Assembly: GCF_016756535.1 (NCBI RefSeq)
Contig: NZ_AP023247.1
Coordinates: 3,286,501 to 3,350,500, forward strand
Source of the DNA: Mesorhizobium sp. 131-2-1
Lineage (GTDB): Bacteria; Pseudomonadota; Alphaproteobacteria; Rhizobiales; Rhizobiaceae
Reading direction: 5' to 3'
DNA: 64,000 nt
The notes below the pieces were generated by a model. That model did no database searches. It worked only from the letters and a program-made list of their open reading frames with translations, and had not been told where the DNA came from. How positions within the stretch are numbered: position 1 is the first letter of the stretch; each line of letters begins with the position of its first letter. The translations under genes and the position numbers were made by a program. This document shows positions 57,791 through 64,000 of the stretch, piece after piece.

Positions 57791-57830
57791 CGCGCCCGTT
57801 CCTATCTGTCAGTCACCAAAGGAGACTGAC

Positions 57831-58430
57831 GTGGGCGAAACCGCTGATTTTCAACTGCTGGGGCGCGCCGGTTTGCCTGACGATTTGCGCTGGCTGGCAC
57901 AAAAATATCCGCGCGAGGCCTGGAAGGGCCACGCCAACATCCATGGTCTGGCCACTATGTGGCTTGGGCGGCACGACATGTTCCGCGAGCTCGGAGGCAT
58001 GCTGACCAATGGCATCGGCGATTATCGCGAGGGCAGGCTGACAGCGCCGGACTTCGCGCGTTGGTTCGCGCCGCGCCTCAACCATTTTCTCGGCAATCTC
58101 GACGGCCACCACAATGTCGAGGACTATCAATACTTCCCGGCCTTCGCCAAGGCCGAGCCGCGGTTGAAGCGAGGCTTCGAGATCCTCGATGCCGATCATC
58201 ACACCATCCACGAAGGGCTGGAGCGCAATGCCGAGGCGGCGAATGCCTTCATCCGCACGCTTGAGGAGAGCGAGGACAGGCAGCGCTTTGCCGCCGATGC
58301 CTACGCCGACGAGAACAGCCGGCTGATCGCCATGCTCACAAGGCACTTGGCCGACGAAGAGGATTTGATCATCCCGCTGATCCTCGACCGTGGCGACCGC
58401 GCGCTCGACACCGACTTCGATATCGATTGA
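57831..58430 (+). CDS. Hemerythrin HHE-like protein
   Basis: A 199-residue helical protein. Histidines and acidic residues with hemerythrin-like spacing occur at HANIHG, NHFLGNLDGHHNVEDYQYFP (near residues 83-102), DADHHTIHEG (near 120) and TRHLADEEDLIIP (near 169). A di-iron centre for oxygen, NO or redox sensing is plausible but not shown. The start is GTG at 57831, with a strong AAAGGAG at 6-7 bases. It follows dgkA by 40 bases and may share its transcript. Confidence 0.85.
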   Translation: MGETADFQLLGRAGLPDDLRWLAQKYPREAWKGHANIHGLATMWLGRHDMFRELGGMLTNGIGDYREGRLTAPDFARWFAPRLNHFLGNLDGHHNVEDYQYFPAFAKAEPRLKRGFEILDADHHTIHEGLERNAEAANAFIRTLEESEDRQRFAADAYADENSRLIAMLTRHLADEEDLIIPLILDRGDRALDTDFDID

Positions 58431-58433
58431 GCT

Positions 58434-59045
58434 CTACCTGGCTTCGCCCTGACCGTCCCTGGCATCCCTGGCGCGTTCCTTCTTGGCGACGGAGTGCGCG
58501 AGGAGCCAGGCAAGGACGACCACCGCAAGCCCGATCGCCAGCGCGATCAGCAGCCGTTCGTGGCGCGCCAGCGCCTGGCCGATGATGCGCTCGGCACCCA
58601 GCCCGAAAATATAGCCGATCGTGCAGAACAGCGCCGCCCAGACCAGCGACGAGATGGCGTTGAGAATGATGAAGCGCGTCACGCTGATGCTGGCGAAGCC
58701 GGCGGCGACGCCGCCGACCAGGCGCATGCCGTAGATATAGCGGTTCGACAGCACGAAGATGTTGGGATGGGATGAGACCAGCCGGAAGGCGTGGCTGAAA
58801 CCCGGCCGCGCCTTCAGCCCGAGCACATAGGGGTGATCGGCGAAGCTGCGGCCGAGGATGAAGAAGAAGGTGTCGCCGGCGAAGGCGCCGATGGCCGCCG
58901 CCAGGAAGGCCTGCCAGGTCACGAAAACATGCTGATGGGCGAAGAAGCCGCCGAGGATGGCAGCGCTTTCGCCTTCGGCGACGCAGCCCAGGAAAACCGC
59001 GAGCAGGCCGTACTGCTCGATAAGATGGTGGATGGCCTCGGTCAT
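58434..59045 (-). CDS. DedA family membrane protein
   Basis: A 203-residue membrane protein with about five hydrophobic segments. It has the family's GESAAILGGFFAH near residue 25, the FFFILGRSFADHP region near 60 and the RYIYGMRLVGGVAAGFASIS region near 102-125, where conserved arginines are functional in DedA proteins involved in lipid carrier recycling and membrane homeostasis. The ATG at 59045 shares its final base with the DUF1003 stop (TGATG), so the two are coupled. Confidence 0.9.
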   Translation of the reverse strand: MTEAIHHLIEQYGLLAVFLGCVAEGESAAILGGFFAHQHVFVTWQAFLAAAIGAFAGDTFFFILGRSFADHPYVLGLKARPGFSHAFRLVSSHPNIFVLSNRYIYGMRLVGGVAAGFASISVTRFIILNAISSLVWAALFCTIGYIFGLGAERIIGQALARHERLLIALAIGLAVVVLAWLLAHSVAKKERARDARDGQGEAR

Positions 59046-59605
59046 CAGGGGCTTTGCCGTGCCGACAGTTTTTCATCGATCCGCCTGACCTGCTCGGCCA
59101 GCCGCACGATCTCGTCGCGCATGCCGATGATCTCGCTGTGGCGCAGTTCGTCCAGCTTCTCATGCAGCGCCATGATCTCGATCTCCGCCTTGAGGTTGAC
59201 CTCATAGTCGTGGGCGGCGTCGATGCGGTCGCGCTCGGTCTGGCGGTTCTGCGACATCATGATCACCGGTGCCTGCAGCGCGGCGATCATCGACAGCACC
59301 AGGTTGAGGAAGATGAAGGGGTAGGGGTCGAAGGCGCTGCGCGACAAGAGCCAGACATTGCCGAAAGTCCACAGGATCAGGAAGGCGATGAAGGTCAGGA
59401 TGAAGGACCACGAGCCGCCGATGCGGGCGATGGTGTCGGCAACACGGTCGCCATAGGTCTGATGGAAGGCGACGGCCTTGTTGGTGTCCTTCGCGATGGT
59501 GGTGCGATCGACCGCGCTTTGCAGCACCCGGCTTTCGAGCTTGCTCAAAGCATCCGGCGTTTGCTTCAGCCAGCGGTTCGCCAGATCCTCGACTGTCTTG
59601 TTCAT
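59045..59605 (-). CDS. DUF1003 family membrane protein
   Basis: A 186-residue protein with two transmembrane segments (WSFILTFIAFLILWTFGNVWLL near residues 66-87 and PFIFLNLVLSMIAALQAPVIMM near 95-117) and the family motif MMSQNRQTERDR right after. Residues 130-180 form a likely coiled coil. Function is unknown; some members relate to magnesium/cyclic nucleotide transport in name only. It is the first gene of the pair with dedA. Confidence 0.92.
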   Translation of the reverse strand: MNKTVEDLANRWLKQTPDALSKLESRVLQSAVDRTTIAKDTNKAVAFHQTYGDRVADTIARIGGSWSFILTFIAFLILWTFGNVWLLSRSAFDPYPFIFLNLVLSMIAALQAPVIMMSQNRQTERDRIDAAHDYEVNLKAEIEIMALHEKLDELRHSEIIGMRDEIVRLAEQVRRIDEKLSARQSP

Positions 59606-59693
59606 GTGTCGCCTCCGTCACCATCTGCGATAGAGGTAGAGGCTGCCGGTTCGAACGGGAAGTGGTAGATTGACGCGACTGGCGAGGAACCAA

Positions 59694-60407
59694 ATGGCTG
59701 ATTTTCAAAGAATCCGCGCCCGTGCGGTAAAGCGCAAGGGCGGTGAAGCGGCGCTGGCGTCGCTGCTCGGGCCGATGCCGGACAACAAAGCCGTGGCCAA
59801 AGTCACGGATGACCGCATCCTTTCGACCATGGCCGAACGGGTTTTCGCCGCCGGTTTCGTCTGGCGCGTCATCGATCAGAAATGGCCGGGTTTCGAGGAG
59901 GCATTCCTCGGCTTCGAGCCGAAACGGTTGCTGTTCCAGCCCGACGATTTCTGGCATGAGCTCGCCTCCGACAAGCGCATCGTGCGCAATCCGCAGAAGA
60001 TCAAGTCCGTCCGCGACAACGCCGCCTTCGTCGAGCGCGTGTCGAAGGAGCACGGCGGCTTCGGCAAATTCCTCGCCGCCTGGCCGGCCGACGACCAGGT
60101 CGGGCTGACGGCCTATCTCGGCAAGCACGGCAGCCGGCTGGGCGGCAACACCGGCCAGTATTTCCTGCGCTGGCTGGAGTGGGACACCTTCGTCGTCTCG
60201 GCCGACATGGCGGCGGCACTGCGCGATGCCGGCGTCGACATTGCCGAGAGCCCGACCTCGAAGCGGGACCTCGACAAGATCCAGGCGCAGATCAATCAAT
60301 GGGCGGCTGAAACCGGCCTGCCACGCCGGCACATCTCGCGCATCCTGGCGATGTCGATCGGTGAGAACCGCTCCGTGGAAGCGCTAAGCGAGTATATGAA
60401 CGACTAG
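59694..60407 (+). CDS. DNA-3-methyladenine glycosylase I family protein
   Basis: A 237-residue protein of the Tag superfamily (helix-hairpin-helix glycosylases). It aligns best to the middle of Tag: FAAGFVWRVIDQKWPGFEEAFLGFEP and FWHELASDKRIVRNPQKIKSVRDNA. It lacks the N-terminal RCxW element and zinc-binding residues of classical Tag, and is longer, so its base specificity is uncertain. The ATG at 59694 has GAGGA at good spacing. It diverges from DUF1003. Confidence 0.82.
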   Translation: MADFQRIRARAVKRKGGEAALASLLGPMPDNKAVAKVTDDRILSTMAERVFAAGFVWRVIDQKWPGFEEAFLGFEPKRLLFQPDDFWHELASDKRIVRNPQKIKSVRDNAAFVERVSKEHGGFGKFLAAWPADDQVGLTAYLGKHGSRLGGNTGQYFLRWLEWDTFVVSADMAAALRDAGVDIAESPTSKRDLDKIQAQINQWAAETGLPRRHISRILAMSIGENRSVEALSEYMND

Positions 60408-60535
60408 GCCTGGGTCGGCGAAATCTCGCGGTCGGCATCGATCGATCGGGATACGATCGACATCCGTCGGTCGATCCTATTTGGCACAAGCAATCGCCAT
60501 TGCCCGGCGAATTCTGCCACGCTAAACCCGCAGGC

Positions 60536-62212
60536 ATGACCAAGAAGCCCGACATTCTGCGCATCGCCATCGCCCAGCTCAACCCGACCGTCGGCGACGT
60601 CGCCGGCAATCTCGCCAAGGCGCGCGAGGCGAGGGCGGATGCCGCCCGCCAGGGCGCCGACCTGGTGCTCTACACCGAGCTTTTCCTCGCCGGCTATCCG
60701 CCGGAGGACCTGGTGCTGAAGCCGGCCTTCCTGAAGGCCTGTGAAAAAGCCGCGGAAGATTTCGCCAAGGATACCGCCGATGGCGGTCCCGGTGTCATCA
60801 TCGGCACGCCCCTGAAGCGCAAGAGCGGCACGCACAATTCGATCATCGTCGCCGACGGCGGCAAGATCCTGGCCGAACGCTACAAGCTCGACCTGCCGAA
60901 CTATGGCGAGTTCGACGAAAAGCGCGTCTTCCAGGCAGGGCCGGAACTGCAGGGGCCCGTCAACTTCCGCGGCGTGCGCATCGGCGTTCCGATCTGCGAG
61001 GACATCTGGGGCGACGTCGCCGTCTGCGAGACGCTGGCCGAAAGCGGCGCCGAGATCCTGCTGGTGCCGAACGGCTCGCCCTACTACCGCGCCAAGATCG
61101 ACGTCCGCCATCAGGTCGTCATCCGCCAGGTCATCGAAACCGGCCTGCCGATGATCTACGCCAACCAGCTGGGCGGCCAGGACGAGCTGATCTTCGACGG
61201 CGCGTCCTTTGCCATTGGCGCGGACAAGACGCTTGCCTTCCAGATGAGCCAGTTCGAGGACGCGGTCGACGTCACCACCTGGAAGCGCACGGACGACGGC
61301 TGGGTCTGCGCGGAAGGGCCGATGTCGAAGATACCGGAGCGGGAGGAGGCCGACTATCGCGCCTGCATGCTGGGCCTGCGCGACTACGTCAACAAGAACG
61401 GCTTCAAGAACGTCGTGCTCGGCCTTTCCGGCGGCATCGATTCGGCGATCTGCGCCGCCCTTGCCGTCGATGCGCTCGGCGAGGAGCGGCTGCGCGCGGT
61501 GATGATGCCCTATCGCTACACCTCGAAGGATTCGCTGAAGGATGCCGAGGACTGCGCCCGCGCGCTCGGCTGCCGCTACGACATCGTGCCGATCTTCGAG
61601 CCGGTCGAAGGCTTCATGCACGCGTTGACCCAGCTCTTCGAAGGCACCAAGGAAGGCATCACCGAGGAGAACCTGCAGAGCCGCGCGCGCGGCACCATCC
61701 TGATGGCGATCTCCAACAAGTTCGGCTCGATGGTGGTCACCACCGGCAACAAGAGCGAGATGTCGGTCGGCTATGCCACGCTCTATGGCGACATGAACGG
61801 CGGCTTCAACCCGATCAAGGACCTCTACAAGATGCAGGTCTATGCGCTGTCGCGCTGGCGCAACAGCCATGTGCCGCCGGGCGCGCTCGGGCCGTCAGGC
61901 GAGGTGATCCCGAAGAACATCATCGACAAGGCGCCGTCGGCGGAACTGCGCGAGAACCAGACCGACCAGGATTCGCTGCCGCCCTATCCGGTGCTGGACG
62001 ATATTCTGGAATGCCTGGTCGAGCACGAGATGGGCGTCGACGAGATCGTCGCGCGCGGCCATGACCGGGCGACGGTGACGCGGGTCGAGCACCTGCTCTA
62101 CATCGCCGAGTACAAGCGGCGGCAGGCCGCACCGGGCGTGAAAATCACCAGGAAGAATTTCGGCCGCGACCGCCGCTATCCAATCACCAACCGGTTCAGG
62201 GACGGGCGGTAA
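60536..62212 (+). CDS. nadE: NAD synthase, glutamine-dependent
   Basis: A 558-residue enzyme for the last step of NAD synthesis (deamido-NAD to NAD) using glutamine as ammonia source. The N-terminal nitrilase-type glutaminase has the triad Glu48 (LVLYTELFLAGYPPEDL), Lys117 (ERYKLDLPNYGEF) and Cys154 (VPICEDIWG). The synthetase domain has the ATP pyrophosphatase loop LSGGIDSA near residues 296-303. The ATG at 60536 gives the usual start MTKKPDILRIAIAQLNPTVG. Confidence 0.97.
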   Translation: MTKKPDILRIAIAQLNPTVGDVAGNLAKAREARADAARQGADLVLYTELFLAGYPPEDLVLKPAFLKACEKAAEDFAKDTADGGPGVIIGTPLKRKSGTHNSIIVADGGKILAERYKLDLPNYGEFDEKRVFQAGPELQGPVNFRGVRIGVPICEDIWGDVAVCETLAESGAEILLVPNGSPYYRAKIDVRHQVVIRQVIETGLPMIYANQLGGQDELIFDGASFAIGADKTLAFQMSQFEDAVDVTTWKRTDDGWVCAEGPMSKIPEREEADYRACMLGLRDYVNKNGFKNVVLGLSGGIDSAICAALAVDALGEERLRAVMMPYRYTSKDSLKDAEDCARALGCRYDIVPIFEPVEGFMHALTQLFEGTKEGITEENLQSRARGTILMAISNKFGSMVVTTGNKSEMSVGYATLYGDMNGGFNPIKDLYKMQVYALSRWRNSHVPPGALGPSGEVIPKNIIDKAPSAELRENQTDQDSLPPYPVLDDILECLVEHEMGVDEIVARGHDRATVTRVEHLLYIAEYKRRQAAPGVKITRKNFGRDRRYPITNRFRDGR

Positions 62213-62618
62213 GCGCTTTCCTGCCCAGCTGAGCGACAGCGGCATGCAATCCGCCGTTGTTGCAAAATCGTCCCACTGCTTGGACCAGATGCGCATTTGC
62301 CCGCGGCCCGGGTTGGCGATGCGACGGGGCGTCTCTATAAGAACCTCTCCGCGATTCTCCGTCTGGAGGAACCGAATGCCACGATTTGACATCGTTATGC
62401 GAGGCCGCGAAGCCTAGGTCTTGATCGACGCGTCGCGAAGGCTTGCCTTCACGACAGGAGTTCGATCGAGGACGGGCATTCGCCGTTGCCGGTCGCCGCC
62501 CGCACGCGGGCGAGCCGCCATTGTGCCGAACCTCCGCATTTCCAGGCGCCATTGGCGCCAACGCGGTTTTCTCAATTTCCATTACCGGGACCGGGCAATT
62601 CTGCGCCCGGATGACATC
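62213..62618. other. Intergenic region between nadE and the ABC exporter
   Basis: No ordinary gene. It holds a 13-codon frame with a strong ribosome site (62376-62417), a 7-bp GC hairpin at 62497-62512 (CGCCCGC-AC-GCGGGCG) and a perfect 10-base palindrome TTGGCGCCAA at 62552-62561, about 57 bases before the exporter start. The last two may be regulatory. Confidence 0.5.
62376..62417 (+). CDS. Very short frame, possible leader peptide or gene remnant
   Basis: ATG to TAG encodes the 13-residue MPRFDIVMRGREA. GGAGGA stands five bases before the ATG, unusually good for a non-coding region. The start recalls small rhizobial proteins beginning MPR(Y/F)xFD, so it could be a truncated relic. It may equally be chance. 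No regulated codon run is present. Confidence 0.25.
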   Translation: MPRFDIVMRGREA

Positions 62619-64000
62619 ATGGCTCGTTTTCGAATCGACCTGCGTGCCGAAGCCTTCCGCAGCGTGCTTGGCTTCACGCTTGGCCATTGGCGGCGCCAGC
62701 CGTGGCGGCTTTCGCTGATCATGGCCGCCTTCCTCTTATCGACGCTGGCCGACGTGCTGACGCCGCTCTATTCCGGCCGGCTGGTCGATGCCGTCGCCAG
62801 CAGCGCTGCTGCCGACGACGTCGCCTGGAACGCGGCAATATCGGCCTTCTGGATGCTGGTCGCCCTGGCGCTCAGCGGCGTCGTGCTGCGCAATGCCGCC
62901 TTCATGGCCATCGTCGAGCTGACGCTGAAGATGATGGCCGATATCGCGGCCGACGCCTTCCATCGCGTTCAGCGTTTTTCTACCGACTGGCACGCGAACA
63001 GCTTCGCCGGCGCGACCGTGCGCAAGGTCACGCGCGGCATGTGGGCGCTCGACCTGCTTAACGACACGATTCTGATCGCGCTCTTGCCCTCGGTCGTCAT
63101 GCTCGTCGGCTCGACGCTGCTGCTCGGCTGGTTCTGGCCGCTGATGGGCGCGGTGGTCGCCGCCGGCTCGGTGCTGTTCATCATGGTGACGGCGATGCTG
63201 TCGCTTGGCTATGTCGCGCCCGCCGCCCGGCTCGCCAACACATGGGACACGCGCCTTGGCGGCTCGCTGGCCGATGCGGTGAGCTGCAATGCCGTGGTCA
63301 AAGGCTTCGGCGCCGAGGCGCGTGAGGAAGCGCGCCTCGCCCGGGTCGTCGCCAAATGGCGGGCGCGGACGCGCCGCACCTGGGTGCGCGGCACCGTCAA
63401 CGGCACCACGCAAGGCACCATGCTTCTGCTCTTGAGAGCGGCGGTGATCGGGCTTGCGTTGATGTTGTGGGCGTGGGGCGAGGCCAGCGCCGGCGACGTC
63501 GCCTTCGTGCTCACCTCGTTCTTCGTGCTGCAAGGCTATCTGCGCGATATCGGCACGCATATCCGCAATCTGCAGCGTTCGATCAACGACATGGAGGAAT
63601 TGGTTGACTTCCAGTCCGAACCGCTCGGCATCGAGGATCGGCCTGGAGCCGGGCCGATCCGGATCACCGAGGGAGGCATCGCCTTCGACAAGGTGACCTT
63701 CCACTACGGCAACCACCGGCTGCCGCTCTACCGCGATTTCTCGGTCGAAATCGCGCCCGGCGAGCGCGTCGGGCTGGTCGGCCATTCCGGTTCGGGCAAG
63801 ACGACCTTCGTCAAGCTGATCCAGCGCCTCTACGACGTGAACGCCGGCAGGATCCTGATCGACGGCCAGGATATTTCCGGGGTGGCGCAGGCATCGCTGC
63901 GGGCGCAGATCGCCATCGTCCAGCAGGAGCCGATCCTGTTCCACCGCTCGCTGGCCGAGAACATCGCCTATGCCCGGCCCAGCGCCACTCAGGCCGAGAT
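62619..64000 (+). CDS. ABC exporter, permease fused to ATPase (cut by the window end)
   Basis: The first 460 codons of a half-size ABC exporter. The start MARFRIDLRAEAFRSVLGFTLGHWRRQPWRLSLIMAAF begins a transmembrane domain with about six segments to residue 300. The ATPase part begins near residue 348 (IAFDKVTFHYGNHRLPLYRDFS), with Walker A GHSGSGKTT at about residues 388-396 and the Q-loop IVQQEPILF near 434. The signature and Walker B motifs lie past the window. Substrate is unknown; the DHANSFAG-like WHANSFAGATVRKVTRG segment is common in lipid/drug exporters. The sequence before the start is described with the intergenic region. Confidence 0.9.
   Translation, partial: MARFRIDLRAEAFRSVLGFTLGHWRRQPWRLSLIMAAFLLSTLADVLTPLYSGRLVDAVASSAAADDVAWNAAISAFWMLVALALSGVVLRNAAFMAIVELTLKMMADIAADAFHRVQRFSTDWHANSFAGATVRKVTRGMWALDLLNDTILIALLPSVVMLVGSTLLLGWFWPLMGAVVAAGSVLFIMVTAMLSLGYVAPAARLANTWDTRLGGSLADAVSCNAVVKGFGAEAREEARLARVVAKWRARTRRTWVRGTVNGTTQGTMLLLLRAAVIGLALMLWAWGEASAGDVAFVLTSFFVLQGYLRDIGTHIRNLQRSINDMEELVDFQSEPLGIEDRPGAGPIRITEGGIAFDKVTFHYGNHRLPLYRDFSVEIAPGERVGLVGHSGSGKTTFVKLIQRLYDVNAGRILIDGQDISGVAQASLRAQIAIVQQEPILFHRSLAENIAYARPSATQAE

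Noticed and set aside
60415..60480. Cluster of CGATCG/GATCGAT words before nadE
   Set aside because: Overlapping short words in a GC-rich region form several weak inverted repeats with no single clear fold.
62736..63944. 402-residue minus-strand frame inside the ABC exporter
   Set aside because: The plus strand encodes an intact exporter with Walker A; the opposite frame has shadow composition.

Overview
The window is a stretch of core chromosome from a high-GC alphaproteobacterium of the Rhizobiales, most likely a Mesorhizobium or a close Phyllobacteriaceae relative. The evidence is the content and order of genes (divK-pleD-rpmG; glmU, glmS, DUF502, recG, sdhE and mfd together; topA-rnr-DUF983; gfa-adhC; gcvT-gcvH-gcvP), a GAAC-N7-GAAC SOS box of the alphaproteobacterial type, and protein sequences that read like rhizobial orthologues. 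The genus is inferred from memory of such sequences, not from a search. I see no rRNA, tRNA, CRISPR array, insertion sequence or prophage.

Layout. 1-1.7 kb: the end of a tad pilus cluster (tadB end, tadC, a TPR lipoprotein). 2-9 kb: a membrane GGDEF protein, then gcvTHP on the minus strand behind a tandem glycine riboswitch, and a divergent uncharacterised repeat protein. 9-14.4 kb, minus strand: an acetyltransferase, a Tat-exported molybdenum oxidoreductase with its cytochrome b partner, a DUF1345 membrane protein, YaiI, and formaldehyde detoxification genes (gfa, adhC) behind a possible small coupled gene. 14.4-20.1 kb, plus strand: pccA and dnaE. 20-26.4 kb: a transporter, dinB with an SOS box, an acetyltransferase, exported proteins, a HAD protein and DUF3572.

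26.5-29 kb: the cell-cycle pair divK-pleD, then rpmG facing it. 29-37 kb, minus strand: a NIF3-like domain protein, an MFS transporter, a Nudix hydrolase, DUF983, rnr and topA. 37-41 kb: a small secreted protein, ccdA and an adenylate cyclase with TolB/FlgO-like and TPR modules. 41-54 kb: glmU, glmS, DUF502, recG, sdhE, mfd and a type II DAHP synthase. 54-60.4 kb is the most accessory part: an unknown membrane protein, a RES/Xre toxin-antitoxin pair, a third GGDEF protein, a GFA-fold protein, dgkA, a hemerythrin-like protein, DedA, DUF1003 and a 3-methyladenine glycosylase-like protein. The window closes with nadE and the first two thirds of an ABC exporter.

Themes: DNA replication and repair (dnaE, dinB, mfd, recG, topA, glycosylase), amino-sugar synthesis for the cell wall (glmU, glmS), one-carbon metabolism (glycine cleavage, formaldehyde oxidation) and nucleotide second messengers (three GGDEF proteins, one adenylate cyclase). 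Most of the window is ordinary housekeeping sequence. The items most worth checking are the duplicated unknown protein at 8.0-9.0 kb, the small ORF and shared palindrome between adhC and pccA, two related palindromic intergenic elements, the Tat-lipoprotein molybdoenzyme and the RES/Xre pair. Start codons were moved from the longest reading frame where a ribosome binding site or the family start supported it.
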